Shown here piece after piece: positions 42,120 through 56,700 of a stretch of 64,000 bases of DNA. A program made the position numbers and the translations under genes. How positions within the stretch are numbered: the first letter of the stretch is position 1; every line of letters begins with the position of its first letter. Origin of the DNA: Calothrix sp. NIES-2098 (GTDB lineage Bacteria; Cyanobacteriota; Cyanobacteriia; Cyanobacteriales; Nostocaceae); contig AP018172.1 of assembly GCA_002368175.1 (NCBI GenBank), forward strand, positions 4,276,001 through 4,340,000, written 5' to 3'. The notes under the pieces were generated by a model, which saw only the letters and a list, made by a program, of their open reading frames with translations, was not told the origin of the DNA and did not search any database.

Positions 42120-44404
42120 TGGACATGGCAGGTGAAATTATCAAAGTCCTGTTAGTTGAAGATAACCCCGGTGATGTCCTGTTGTTGGAAGAATTTTTAA
42201 AGGATGTCACCGCCACTGTGGTGGAGTTGAAACCTGTGGAACAGCTCGACGAAGCACTTAGCTATCTCGCCCACGAAAGCTTTGATGTTATGCTTTTGGA
42301 TCTTTCTCTTCCAGACAGTCAGGGATTAGAAACTTTTATTAGAGCGCACAATCAAGCAAAATCTACTCCGATTATTGTGCTAACTGGGATTAATGATGAA
42401 AACTTAGCACTCAGAGCCATGCAAGAAGGTGCGCAGGATTATTTAGTCAAGGGACAAGTAACAGGCGACTTATTAGTACGCTCTATGCGTTATGCTATTG
42501 AGCGTCAACGAATAGAAGACGCACTGCGACAGAGCGAAGAACGGTTTCGCGTTGCCTTAAAAAACTCACCAATTTTTGTTTTTAACCAAGACCTGGAATT
42601 ACGCTATACCTGGGTTTATAATCCCGCTTTCGGGTTTACAGCCGAAGAAATGTTGGGTAAACGCGACTCAGAATTAATTCCTTTAGAAAGCGCACACCAT
42701 CTAACTGCGCTCAAACTTGGGGTACTAGTTACTGGAGTAGGTACGAGAGATGAAGTATCTATAACTACCGCCCAAGGAACTCGCTATTATGACATGACTA
42801 TAGAACCATTGCGCAACGAGTTACAACAAGTTATCGGCATCACTTGTGCTTGCATCGACATTAGCGAACGGCAAGCCGCGCTTCAAGAACGCAAGTTAGC
42901 TGATGCAACAATTCGCGAACAAGCAGCATTACTAGACATTGCTACTGATGCCATTCTGGTGCGAGATTTGGAAAACAAAATTCTATTTTGGAATAAAGGT
43001 GCAGAAAAACTTTATGGCTGGTCAGCAGCAGAAGCTAAAGCTAAAAATGCTAGCGAGTTGTTTTATGACGAGGAACCACCACAAGTTGCAGCAGCACTTG
43101 TAACCGTTATCAGCACAGGTAAGTGGGAGGGTGATTTTACTAAACTCACCAAAACAGGTAAGGAAGTTTTAGTTTCTAGCCGTTGGACTTTGGTTTGTGA
43201 TGAACAGGGTAAACCCAAATCCATCCTCACGGTTGACACAGATATTACTGAAAAAAAACGCCTAGAAGCACAATTATTTCGTGCCCAACGATTGGAAAGT
43301 ATCGGTACTTTAGCTAGTGGTATTGCTCACGATCTCAACAATATCCTGACCCCAATTCTGGCAGGCGCACAACTGCTACCGCTAAAATTTCCCAATGCAG
43401 ATGAGCGAACTCAACATTTGTTAGAAATTTTGGAAATTAATGCGAAACGCGGTGCTGATTTAGTTAAGCAGGTATTGTCATTTGCACGAGGTGTAGAAGG
43501 CAAACGCATCAATCTCCAAATCAGACATCTGATTGTGGAAGTTTCTAAGGTTCTCAAAGAGACATTGCCAAAATCAATTCAAGTGTCTACTGATGTGCCC
43601 CAAGACTTATGGATAGTTTCGGGTGATAGTACCCAAATTCATCAGGTGCTCATGAACCTCTGCGTTAATGCTCGTGATGCTATGCCCAATGGTGGTACGC
43701 TATCGATCTCTGCAAAAAATCTGTTTATTGATGAGAACTATGCCCGCATGAATCTAGAAGCAAAAGTCGGGCCATACATAGTAATTACCGTTAGCGATAC
43801 GGGAGTGGGAATTCCTGAGGAAAATTTGGATAGAATTTTTGAGCCGTTCTTCACCACAAAAGAAATTGGACAGGGTACGGGTTTAGGACTGTCTACTGTC
43901 TTGGGGATTATCAAAAGCCACAGTGGTTTTGTGAACGTGTATAGCGACGTAAATATTGGTACTCGCTTTCAAGTATATTTACCAGCAGTAGAAGGTAGAG
44001 AAACACATAGCATAGATGAATCAAAAGTGCTGACTGCACGCGGGGAAATGATTTTGATTGTAGATGATGAGCCTGCCATTCAGGAGATTACGAGAACATC
44101 TCTAGAAACTCATAACTACAAAACCATTGTTGCTAGTGATGGCATTGAAGCGATCGCAGTTTACGCTAAACACATGGATCGAGTCAGCGTCGTACTCATG
44201 GATTTGATGCTTCCTTCCCTTGATGGCGTCACCGCAATCCGCACCTTAAAAAAAATCAACCCAGATGTGAAAATTATTGCCACCAGTGGCTTGATTTCTA
44301 GTCAGAAGATGGAAGCTTTAGCTAGTAGTGGTGTCACAACATTTTTGCCTAAACCCTACACTATCAATGAATTATTGCTGACTTTGCAGAAAGTAATGTC
44401 TTAA
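42119..44404 (+). CDS. Hybrid histidine kinase: REC-PAS-PAS-HisKA-HATPase-REC
   Basis: About 761 aa from ATG 42119, whose A overlaps the last base of the preceding stop (TAATG). Order: receiver at about 5-120 (VLLVEDNPGDVLLLEEFLKD, MLLDLSLPDSQGLE), PAS at 140-260, PAS at 265-390, HisKA with FIRST-type motif ASGIAHDLNNILTPILAGAQ, HATPase_c (GTGLGLSTVLGIIKSHSGFV), and a C-terminal receiver (MILIVDDEPAIQEITRTSLE, VVLMDLMLPSLDGVTAIRTL). Two receivers and a kinase allow a phosphorelay with the upstream kinase and Rcp1-like protein. No membrane segment. The output gene is not in the operon; the giant adhesin follows 298 bp downstream. Confidence 0.88.
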   Translation: MDMAGEIIKVLLVEDNPGDVLLLEEFLKDVTATVVELKPVEQLDEALSYLAHESFDVMLLDLSLPDSQGLETFIRAHNQAKSTPIIVLTGINDENLALRAMQEGAQDYLVKGQVTGDLLVRSMRYAIERQRIEDALRQSEERFRVALKNSPIFVFNQDLELRYTWVYNPAFGFTAEEMLGKRDSELIPLESAHHLTALKLGVLVTGVGTRDEVSITTAQGTRYYDMTIEPLRNELQQVIGITCACIDISERQAALQERKLADATIREQAALLDIATDAILVRDLENKILFWNKGAEKLYGWSAAEAKAKNASELFYDEEPPQVAAALVTVISTGKWEGDFTKLTKTGKEVLVSSRWTLVCDEQGKPKSILTVDTDITEKKRLEAQLFRAQRLESIGTLASGIAHDLNNILTPILAGAQLLPLKFPNADERTQHLLEILEINAKRGADLVKQVLSFARGVEGKRINLQIRHLIVEVSKVLKETLPKSIQVSTDVPQDLWIVSGDSTQIHQVLMNLCVNARDAMPNGGTLSISAKNLFIDENYARMNLEAKVGPYIVITVSDTGVGIPEENLDRIFEPFFTTKEIGQGTGLGLSTVLGIIKSHSGFVNVYSDVNIGTRFQVYLPAVEGRETHSIDESKVLTARGEMILIVDDEPAIQEITRTSLETHNYKTIVASDGIEAIAVYAKHMDRVSVVLMDLMLPSLDGVTAIRTLKKINPDVKIIATSGLISSQKMEALASSGVTTFLPKPYTINELLLTLQKVMS

Positions 44405-44702
44405 TTTTCCGAACACCCTATTTTATCTTCAGCGTTGCGGGAGAATAGCGATCGCCTCTACTTATAGTATTTAAGTTAAGAAAAATACTATTAAACACGC
44501 TTCATTTATACGTGTTATTTTATACCGACATAATTAATCTCATAAAGTGGCAGAAACAATACAGTAAATAGAAATAACTGCTGACTGATTGCAAAAATTA
44601 CGTAATAACACCGTTATTTTTTTTATAACTAGTTACTAAGTTTGAATTTAACTAGCTAATCTACTAGCTATAAATAGGTATAAAAATTTTTAAGGATAAT
44701 AA
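44405..44702. promoter_or_regulatory. Leader region of the giant adhesin gene
   Basis: 298 bp, strongly AT-rich, with no ORF. Just before the ATG lies AAGGA with 6-base spacing, a good ribosome-binding site. No defined operator or terminator after the kinase operon was recognised. Confidence 0.4.
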
Positions 44703-47700
44703 ATGGCGATTGACAGTTCGGCTAATCCTATTAATTCCTCTTTACTTCCTGATTTTTCTCATAATTTTGGTGCTTTTTTCACGAATCCAGACCCTTATAA
44801 CTTAGGTGAAACGTTGTGGTCTTTGAATCCTGCTGCTCATACGTTCATTTCACCAGTGTTTTCGGAATCGGAGGCAAAGAACACTGATTCTGCTGTCACT
44901 CAAACTCAAGATCCGTTAACTGGACAAGCCTTGTTTGGTTCTTTATTGTTATCTGAACCGACTTGGGATTTAGCAAATTTTGAGCAATCTCAGCAGCCGG
45001 AAAATAAAATAACTGCACCGATTGAGCAACTAATATTTGTTGATACGTCGATTGCAGACTCTCAGCGTTGGTTAGAGAATGCTTCACAAACTACTAAAGT
45101 AATCTTCCTCAATGGAAATGATGAACTGACTCAAATCGATCAAACCCTAGCTCAGTATCACGATATTTCAGCCATTCACCTAGTTACTCACGGTGCGGCT
45201 GGAGAAATATTCCTTGGAAATCAGCTATTAAACGCAGACACTTTAGCAAATTATGCTTCTAGTTTCCAAAATTGGCAAACTACTCTAACTTCTGATGCAG
45301 ATATTCTGCTCTATGGTTGTGATATTGCTCAAGGAGAAATAGGGCAACAATTTGTACAGCAGTTGAGTGATTTGACAGGTGCAGATGTGGCTGCATCGAC
45401 AGATTTAACTGGAAATAATTTATTAGGTGGAAATTGGACTTTAGAGTATGAAACTGGGGCAATTGAACACCAAAGTTTTGCTATTCAAAATTATCAAAGT
45501 GTTTTGGGATTGGCAGAAGTTTCTGTCTCAGCGGAAGGAGTTTTAAAGTTCACTGATAGAACACCAGATTTAATCCCCAATGTAATTAATATTAATAGTA
45601 TTGCTAATACAATTGTTTCTTTGGGTCAGGTTTTCCTGTCTTATGATTATGCCGTTGATACAGTTAATTTAAATCCATCTAGTGATTTAAATCTTGAAAT
45701 TCGTGCTGATGGTAAACTTTATATACAGGATAAAAACTCACAAATTATCTTTCAAAAAGAAACCAACAATTCTTACAATAGTGCAATTACAAGAATTGAT
45801 GCTAATACGGTGAAAGTTGCTCTAAGCTCAATATCTAAGATTGATATTAATACAGATGAGAGCAAATCTTTACTGTTTCAAGGATTGAATGCTTTTAGCT
45901 CTGTTGCTGATGACAAAATCACTTTCGTTAATGGTTTCAAGCAATTATCTAAAGCTGTCAACTTTAGTATTAATGGAGGTGTAGGCACAGATACGGTTAT
46001 TTTTAATGCTAATACCACTCTATTAACTCAAGGCGGGAATCTAGATATACAAGCTGAAAAGATCACCGTTCAAGAAGGAGCGACGATTTCAACTCGACAA
46101 GTTTCTGAGGAATTTGGTTCTTCTGGAGATTCTGGTTCTATCACATTTTCAGGTGTCACCATTGATATCCAGCAAAATGCTGAAATTATAGCATCATCAT
46201 CCACAAATACGAGCTACAAAAGTGGTGATGTAAAGTTTTTGGTGGTAGATGAACGCAATCTTACTGATCTCTTAGCTGGTTTTGGTGGTTTTGGTACATT
46301 CAATGATGCCAAAATTTCTATTGGTACTAAGTCAGTTTTAGATGGTAACAATATTATCCTTGATGCTCAAGCTAAAGGGTTATCCGGTGAGCAAGTTTCT
46401 GTTATAGAAAAGAACGCAGGAAAAGCAGTTCGTTTGATTGCTGACTTGTTAGCAGATATTCCCGCAGCTATTAAGGCACAAAACTCAACAGCAATTGTTG
46501 ATTTAGGTAATTATTCTCGTATTTATAGTACAGGGGAAGTCAAAATTACCAGTACTGCTCAAGCAGATAGTACTGTTGCTGTAACTATCAAAGATGGCTC
46601 AACAATAACTAATCAGTTCAGTATAGTTTTAGCTTTGTCAGAAGCAACAGCTAAAACTTTAGTTGGTGAAGGAGTATACATTTCTTCTATTGGCAATGTT
46701 CAACTTACCTCAAATGCAACAACAATTGCTAGTTCTAAAGCTCGTGTCTCTCGTAATCTAGGACAAGCACCAATAGATAATCAAACTAAGGCAATCTCAA
46801 TTGCTACTGCTCAAACAAAAGCAATTTCAAACACAATTGTTGCCAAAAACGCTATCATCACCTCCAATGGTAATGTAAATATTACAGCATTAGGTACTAA
46901 TAATAATGCTACCGCAGCCGAAACAGGCAGTTATGAAGATGGACAATTTGGCTTAACCCTGAGTGTAGGCGTTGCTGACTCGGATATTCGCGCTGAAGTT
47001 AATGGTCAAATTACGGCCAAAGCCAAAGGAGCAGGAAAGAACGTCTATGTATTTGCTCCAAATAATGCAGTTGATGTAGATCGAGATACGATTTCTTTAG
47101 GTGAGGCTCATCAGTGGAGGACAGGCGATCGCGCCATTTATCGCAATCATGACCCCAACGATATATACAGCACTAATCGTTCCATTGGTAACTTAGTAGA
47201 TGGTAACACTTACTACGTTATTGTTGATGCTAATCAACCTAGTTTGGTTAAATTAGCTAAGACTCTAGAAGATGCCAAAACCGGAAAAGCTATCGATCTC
47301 AGAGCGATCGAATTTGGTCAATTTGGGAAAGGACATCAGCTAGAACTGGAAAATGTTACTACTGGTATTGGTATTCGTGCCAAATTAAATAGTGAAGAAA
47401 GTAATACAGCAGAAGTTGGAATTGGTGGTGGAGGTTTACTAGATAAAATTATCAACTTCCAAGAAACTTTAGTTCCTGCGCTGCGTTCTTCCGAGAAAAT
47501 CAAGAAGTTTCTACAAGAAAAAACTCCAGGAATAAATAAGATTACAGATAAAGTATTCACTGGACAAGCAGGATCGTCAAATTCCAATTCTGACTGGTCA
47601 TTAGCAGGATCTTTTGCTGTTGGCAGTACTGACCATAAAGTGCAGGTGACAATTGGCAGCACAGCCATTTTGAAGTCTGAAAAAAATATAGACATTAAAG

Positions 47701-50700
47701 CAGAACAAATTGACGTACCAACAATAGGTGCTGCTTCAGGAATTGAGAAAAAAGAGGGTGCAAATAAAGATACAGCAGTTAGTACAGCAATAAGTTTAGG
47801 CCTTTACAATAACAATGTTCAGACTGTTATAGAAGGAAATTCCCAACTTGATGCACAACAAGCTATAAGCATTGAATCAAAAACATACTATCCCTTGATA
47901 TTTGACCAATTTAGTAATTTAAATATCACTTATCCTAATGAAGTTTCAAAGAAACTTCGGGAGCAACGATTCCAAGAAGCATCACAACGAGGTTACGCTT
48001 TACCAGATTACATGGGTGCTTTTGTAGAAGCAAAATCTTTCCCAACCACTGATTTTTCTGCACCTGGTGCTAAAAAACCCTGGAACTCTTGGACTAAAGC
48101 CAGTTCTGAATCAGACAAGTTAGGAATCGCTGGCGCTATCAACTTTTTCAAATTTGACAACACAACGGAAACTTTGATTAATTCTGGTGCCAAGATTAAC
48201 CAAGACAGCAACTACAGTAGTGATAACCAAAGTGTAAATGTCAAGGCATTGACAACAGGTACATTTGTTAACGTAACAGGTAATCCCTTTAAACCTGTGG
48301 GTGGTGCTAACGATAATGGTGGTGTAGGGGGGTCAATTTACGGTTCTTTATTTAATAATATCACTATTGCCAAAGTTGATAGTGGAGCATTGATTAATAC
48401 AGGAATTTATGGTGGTTTAACGGTTGATGCCACTACAAAAATCACTAGTGTAAACTTTGTCTATTCTGGCAGTCGTGGTAAGACATTTGCTGTTAATGGC
48501 ACAGTTGCCGTTAATTTATACGATAGCGTAACAATGGCGCAAGTCGCTTCTGGTGCTAAAGTTACAGGAGGATTTCTAACAGTTAATGCTTTGGATGATA
48601 CCAACTATTGGAACATTGTTGGTGGGGCATTACTAGGTCAAAATGTGGGTATCGGTGCTTCTGTTGCGATTACAGATATGGATCGCAACACCTTTGCTTT
48701 GATTGGAGTACCCGATGAGCAAACAACTAATATCCTTAACAGTAGTAAATTTAATCGCACCCCTACACCTGTTACTCCTGGTCAAACTGTACTGAATTTA
48801 GCAGGAGCTTTAAAGGTTCAAGCTAAGAATGATGGGGATAATTTTGATATTTCTTTGGCTGCCAGTATTGTTTATCAGAGTAGCACAGATGCCGAAAAAG
48901 CTGGTGATATTCAAAAACAAGCGTCTGGTGTTAGTGATGATGTTCTAGAAGGACAATCTGTGCCAAGTCAGGCTCAAGCTTCTAACAGCAACGGTAAGAT
49001 CGGTAACGACCAAGGCAATCAAGGAAAATTCGGTTTAGGTGTGTCTGGAGATGTGTCAATTCACACAATTACAGATAACGTTTTTGCCTATATTAATGAT
49101 TTTTCTGCTAATGATGCTCAAGACAGCATTATTGCCTCACAAATTGATGTTAATAGCAACAATGATACCAATTTCTTCTCTCTAGCTGGCTCTGTTGCTT
49201 TTGCTTCATCTCAACAAGGTAACTCAGCCGGAATTGCTGGCTCTTTTGCCAGTAACTCACTCAATGGTGCAACCCGCGCCTACGTGAATAGTAATAATAA
49301 AATTATTCCTATTAATGAGACTTTTGATCCTCAAAAAGTAGTAGATTTTAATAACGATACAATCAACCTGGGTAATCATAGGTTTTCCACTGGATATGCA
49401 GTTGTCTACTATGAAACAGGTTTTTCCTCCATTGGTGGTTTAAGCGATGGACAAACCTATTATGTAATTGTTGATCCTAATGAAAGGCAATTTATTAAAT
49501 TAGCTGCTTCTCTTGATGACGCTAAGGCAGGAAAAGCGATCGATCTCTCCGCACCTCAATTCTCCTTTCTGCTTGGTAATGCAGACAGATTAGAGTCAAT
49601 CCAAGGACAACTGGCGGTCAACGCTAACAACCGAGCTAGAATTATTTCCATTACTGCTGGTGGATCAGGCGCACCTAATCAAAATGGAGTAGCGGTAGCA
49701 GGTTCAGTTTCCCTCAACTTTATGAATTATCAAACGACTGCGTTCATCGATCGCGTCCGTGGAACAGTTGAGGGTTCTCAAATCAATGTCAATGCTAAGG
49801 ATGAGTCGAAAGTTATTGCGATCGCTGGTTCTTTAGGATTAGGTGGTAAAGCAGGATTTGGGGCAGCGATTTCCTTCAATAAAGTTGATAACTCGGTTAC
49901 TGCAACCATTAATCGATCCGATTTAAGAACAAGACTAACTAGCATCAACCTAACTGCAACCAATAACTCTGAGATTCGTGGTTATGTTGGGTCGCTGGGG
50001 ATTAGCACAGGAGACCAAGGGCTGGGTGCTGCTGGAACGCTCGCAGTTAATTTGATTACAGGTAAAACTGATGCGGCCTTTTTAGATTCCAAGGCTAACG
50101 GGTCGCAAGGTCTACCCCAAATCACAATTAATGCTACTGATACAGCTTTTATTCAGTCTATCGCAGGTGCAATTGGGGCGAGTTCTGCCAATGGATTGGG
50201 CGCAGCAGCAGCTTATAACAGTAGCGATCGCACTACAACTGCCAGAGTAGAAGGCTCGCAAACCCAACTTACTGTCAAAGACCTGAGTATCAAGGCTAAC
50301 GCTAAAAGCAAGATTGAAAGCAAGTCTGTTGGTGTAGGTGGAGGTAAAGAAGCAGGATTAGCAGGTTCTGCTTCCATTAACGTCATTAAAAATGGAGTAG
50401 ATGCACATATTAAAGATCTGTTGGCGACGACTACTAACCCCACTCCAATTGATGCAATCACGTTGACTCTAACTGCTCAAGACGAATCAAGCATTAACTC
50501 TTTAGCAGGTAGTATTGCTGGAGCGCAAACAGCTGCTATTGGTGCTGCGGTTGCCATTAATGAAATCGGTGATAACAATAAAGGGGTTCAGGCTTATATT
50601 GACAACTCAGTTATTAAAACATACACCAGCAGTACCACTGCCCAATTTACAGGCAATATAGAAACTATTGCTCTTGGTGGTAGTGGTGCGAATAACTTTG

Positions 50701-53700
50701 CTTTAGGTGGTTCGGTTGCTATTAACAACATTAATAACCCAGTTTTAGCCAGTATTCGCAATCAATCTCAAGTTACTGTTACAGGAGGCAGCCTATCCTT
50801 AGAAGCAACTGATAAATCCACCATTCAAGCCTTGGGTGGAGGGGTTGCTGGCTCAAGTCAGGCAGCAGTTGGGGCAACTGTAGTCAAAAACTTAATTGGC
50901 AATGATGGGGCGCGAGGCATACAAGCAAACATCGACAATGCCACAGTAACATCCAATAAAGACGCGATCGCCATCAAAGCCCAGTCATCAGCCAAGATAG
51001 AAACCACTGGCATAGGCGGAGCAGGAGCAGGTAATTTTGCCCTGGGTGGTTCTGTCGTACTGAATGAAATTGCTCTGCCAGTTGTTGCCTTTATTAGTAA
51101 CCAAGCTAAAGTTACTGGATCTAAAGATATTAGTTTGATCGCTACTCAAAACAGCAATATTTCTGTGAAGTCTGGTGGTATAGCAGGTGCTGGTAATAGT
51201 GCAGTAGGAGCAGCCGTTGCAACTAATAAGATTAAGAGCAACGGGATTCAGGCATACATAAATCAAGCAACTGTTGAGTCAACATCAGGCAAAGTAGAAT
51301 TAACTGCTACATTTTCAGGAGAAATTAAGGCAGCTGGGGTAGGTGGTTCAGGAGCAGGAACTTTTGCACTTGGTGGTTCTGTTGTTCTCAATGAAATTAA
51401 CTTACCTGTTGCGGCCTTTATTAGTAATCAAGCTAAGGTAACTGCAAGTAGTAATATTCTCCTGTCAGCAACCCAAAATAGTAATATTTCTGCTCTTTCT
51501 GGTGGTGTAGCTGGAGCAGGTGGTAGTGCAGTAGGCGCTGCTTTGGCAACCAACAAAATTAGTGGCGATGGTGTACAGGCATATATTAACAATGCCACTG
51601 TTGAGTCAAAATCCAGCCAAGTTGAATTAATGGCCACATCTTCAGGGCAGATTAACGCGATTGGTATAGGGGGAGCAGGAGCCGGAACTTTTGCAGCTGG
51701 TGGGTCTGTTATTCTCAATGAAATTAACTTACCTGTTGCAGCTTATATTACCAATCAAGCCAAGGTTACTGCCACCCAACAAGTGAGACTTAATGCTCTT
51801 GAAAACAGTAAGATATCTGCTATTGCTGGTGGTGTAGCTCTTTCAGGGACTGGAGCAGTAGGGGCAGCTTTAGCCACCAACAAAATTAGTGGTAATGGTG
51901 TACAAGCATATATTGACGGCGGAACAGTTAGCAGTAAATCAAGCTTTGTAATTGTTTTTGCTCAATCTATTGCCAAGATTGAAGCCCTAACTCTTGGTGG
52001 CGCAGGAGACACTGTAGCTTCGGTTGGTGCTTCTGTATCTCTTAATGAAATTAGCAATCCCGTCACAGTCCGCATTGGTGGTAACGCTGTGATTGAGGCT
52101 GGTACTGATATTACAGTTAGGGATGAAAATAATGCCACTATTATCGCTAAAGCCGGAGGGGCAGCTGTATCGGGTGGTGGGGCTGCTGGAGCTGCTTTGA
52201 CTACTAACAACATTAATCGCAATACCAAAGCAGTTGTAGAAAATACTAGCTCTCTCAAAGCAGGTACTTATGTCCAGATTGCTGCTCAAGGAACTTCTAA
52301 TTTAGAATCCAAGGCTATTGGTGTGGGAGTTGGTCTAGGTGCTGTTGGCTTAGGTGGATCTGTTAGCAAAAATGACGTGAATGGTACTGTAGAGGCTTAC
52401 GTTACTGATAGCGCCAAGATCCAGTCAGGAACTAGTTTAGATATCAAGGCTGAACAGACCACCAATTTTAGCAACAAAGTCGGTGGTTTAGGGGGTGGCC
52501 TATTTGCTGGCGTAGGAGGTGTTTATTGTAACAACATTATTAATACAACTACTCAAGCCTATGCTAACGGAACAGTTAATCTAACAGTGGGTTCAAATTT
52601 ATCTATCAATGCCAACAGTGTTGTAAAATCGGGCACTGTCGAAGCCTATGTTGGTGGTGCAGGAGCAATAGGAGGTGCAGGAGCAAAACTCGATATTACT
52701 TCTAATAACAAGACAACTGCCTATATCGGTTCTAACGTTGAAATTGCTAAAGCTGGCAATGTTGATGTCTATGCAACGAGTGACTCTACGCTTAAATCTT
52801 TTGCGATTGGAGGTGCAGCAGGAGTCTTAGCGGCGGGAATTGTTCAAGTTGACCTGAAAGAAACTGGATCTACTGAAGCTTATTTAGATAATGGCATCAA
52901 AATTGGCAGTAGTACCGATAGTAACCAACGTCCTAGAGATTTAGTAGTTAGAGCGATCGCTAACAATACCTTAGAAGGAAATACGACTGGAGCAACCGCA
53001 GGTGTTGCCAATGGTAGTGGTTCATTAACTAATATTACTGCAACTCCCACTGTCAAAGCTTGGATTGGCGATAATGCCAGAATTTATCTAAATAAAGATG
53101 CTGTAGTCAGAGCATTTGCCAATGGCAGCATTCAAGGAGAAGCATGGGGAGCAAATCTCAGTTTAGGAGTTGCTGGAGGTCAATCAACAGCAACCGTTGA
53201 GTGGAAACCCACAATTGAAGTCACAATCGGGCAAGGTAGTATTTTTGACGTAGTCGGTAATATTGAAATCGCATCTTTCAATAACCATCTAAGTAATAGC
53301 GACTTTGGTACAGCCAACGCTAATAACCAAGCAAAGGTAGCTGCTACTGCTACATCCTCGAATGGTTCATTAGGGGGAACTTTGACTGGGGCAAGTGCTA
53401 AAACGACTATTAACGTGACTCAAAAGACTCAAGTTAAAGATAATGTGCAATTTAAAGCAGGACGCAATATTGATTTGTTGGCTCAGTCTTACAACCCCGT
53501 TGATGCTAATGCAACTGGCGGTAGCAGTGGACTTTTAGCCAAAGGTTCGGCAGAGGCAAAAGTAGATATTACAAATAATGTGACTGTAGAAACATTAACC
53601 AATGTGCAATTGAATTCTACATCAGGCAATATTTCTCTGCGGAGTACGAGCAATAACCGCACCAAAGATAATGACAGTAATGAAAGTAATACTGTCATTG

Positions 53701-56700
53701 CTTTAGGAGGTGCAGCAGGTGTAGCAGCTGATGGTGGTACACAGGTAATCCTAAGAGAGTACAATCGAACAAATACTTCTTTAGGATTAAACAACCGACT
53801 GATTGCTGCTGGTGCAATAGTTATTGATGCAGATTATATTGGTGATTTTAATGTTAAATCACGACAAGAAATTTTGACGGGCGGAGTTTCTACCAACCAA
53901 TCTCAGGCAGAAATCATTATAGATTCTTTGACTAAAACTGATATTAGTAGTAATGCTCAAGTAGAAGGAAAGAAAATTTCCATAAAAGCCCAAGATAGTT
54001 CTTCAAACATCTTTGCTAAAGCAGATGCAGAAAGCAAAACTCTTGCCGCGACTACCAGAGCCACTGCTAAAATCGCAACCAATTTAAATGCTAACACTAA
54101 TATCGGTAGTAATAGCATTTTTAAAGCTCCAGAAGCAGTGACAATCACAACTCGTCAATCAGATGTTAGAAGTAAGGCTGATGCTTATGCATATCGTCAA
54201 GGATTGCCAAGACCAGAAGACACCACAATTTTCAGTTGGATAGATAAGAAACTTAAAGGTGATTCATCGGCTACTTTAGAAGCAATATCTGATAACAACC
54301 AACTCACTAAAGCAACTCTCAATTTTGGTTCAGAAGTTAAAGTCATATCTGGAGATTTTAGTTATTTTGCTCGTATCTATAGTAGTGCAAATAACTATCA
54401 AAAAAATTCAAAAACTGGTGGAATATCCGGGCAAGAAAGCCAGAAGGGAAACCAAAACAATACCGAAAATGTAACCGGAAAAACACAATACACTCGGTGG
54501 TTCGTAGTAGATAATAGTGGTGATGAAGAAAATGGTAACTTTGAGCCTGGAGATTTAACTCTACGTGAAGCTATAAATTTAACTTCTGGCATTAATTCTA
54601 ATCTCATTACCTTTGCTAATGCCATTCAGCAAATTCAACTGACGCGCGAAATTTCTTACGTGCCTACTAGGCAACCTGTTACCATTGATGGAGGAACTCA
54701 GCAAGTTGAAATTAAAGGCAGCAATCAAAACCGCATTTTCACCGTTGAATCTTACCAAACCCTCACTCTCAAAAACCTATTTTTGACAGAAGGAAAAGCG
54801 GATAATGGTGGTTTAATCTATAATAGAGGTACTCTTAACATTATTAATAGTGTATTACGAGGTGGAAAGGCCACAGGTAAAGGAGGAGGTATTTTTAATT
54901 ATGGCAGTCTCAATCTAATTAATAGCGTAGTAACAGGTAACACGTCGGATATAGGCGGTGGCATTAATAATATTCGCGATCTGTTTATTAACAATAGTGT
55001 AATTGCCTCTAATTTTGCTAATTTTATATCTGGTATTAACTCCGATGAGGAAAATTCTGCAAGTTACCGTGTCTCAATTCAAAACAGCACAATTGTTGGT
55101 AATGGTGGCAATGAAGGGGGAGCTAAAGATATACAGCTATTTATTAGCTATACAGGAAAAACGCAACCAAAAGATAGAGATACAACTATCATTGCTAACA
55201 ACATCATTTTAAGCAACCGCAACAACAGCGATGATAAGATATTCTACCTGCGTAACTACATTAATTCAGTAGTTTTTAAACCGGAAGACGCAAATGCTGT
55301 AATCACAAATAACCTAATTAACAGTCCCTATAGATTCAATATCGATTACAGCCCAAATATATTCCAATCTAATTGGGTATATGGCGACCCTGCTTTGGAA
55401 AACATTCGAGTTGAAAAATTTGGTGCCAGCTTTTATGTGCCAATCATATATAATCCCTATAGTCCGGCTGTCAATAAAGGCAATAATAATTATGTGCCAA
55501 AAGACACTTTTGACCTGGATGGGGATGGCAATACCAATGAACCCATACCTGTAGATCAGCGCGGTAAACAACGTGTTTATGATGGCACAGTTGATATTGG
55601 TGCACAAGAATATCAACCTGGAGCGAATAATGCAACTCAAGCCTTAGCAGCACCGACCACCTTACTAGCAGTTCAACCAGCAGCCTTAGCAGCAACACCA
55701 ACTACAACAACATTAACTACACCCGTACTCGCAGAATCAATACAACCGCTAAGTCTTCAATCTCTACCTATAGAAAAAGTGTTGATCGCACCAGTGGCAC
55801 AAATTTCTTTAGAGCGAGGAGAAATTTGGGAAATTTCTGGTATTACCAGTGATAATTATGAGGACATCTTCGCTTTTAACCAGCTGCCCAGTCAAGGCAT
55901 AATTGAATTTATTATTGATGGTGAAACTCGTAAAATTACCCGCAGCTTAAGCGATCCTAATCCAGACTTAATCAGTAATGCAGATTTGCGTCGCGGCGAG
56001 CTAGTCTATATCCATAACGGTAGTCATAAACAAGACAGCTTTGAAATATTAAATCAAACCCAAGGCTCTCCGGCTCGTTTTGATATTAATATCAACAATA
56101 CTGCCCCAATACTTAGTGTGTCTATCAAAGAGCAAGTTGCAATTGAAAATGAAGAGTTTGAATTTGCTCTACCGGGAGACACCTTTTATGATGCTGATTG
56201 GGAAGTAGGTGACAAACTAACTTACAAAGCTGAACTGTCTGATGGTACACCTTTGCCAACTTGGTTGAAGTTTGATTCAGAAGCAGGCGTGTTCTGGGGA
56301 ACACCAAGCGATCGCGATTTGAATTTACTAGAAATTCAGGTGACAGCTACAGATGAAAGTGGCGCAAGTGTAAGTAGTAAATTCTATTTACGCATTGACC
56401 ATAATTTCTTTATCGATCGACAAATTCGCCCCAATACTCCCTTTAATTACCATTTTGAATCTGATCCTGATTTTACCTACACTGCAACTCTCGATGATGG
56501 TTCTCCTTTTCCTAGCTGGCTGACGTTCGATTCTCAAACGCTAACTTTTAGTGGTACACCTACTGCTAAAGATGTTGGCTTGCTGTATATCAAAGTCACT
56601 GCTACTGATAATCAGGGATATAAGTTAGATGATACTTTCACTTTAGAAGTTGCTAATTGGATAGTTGATAATGCAACTGATGAAGATGATGGTGATGTTA

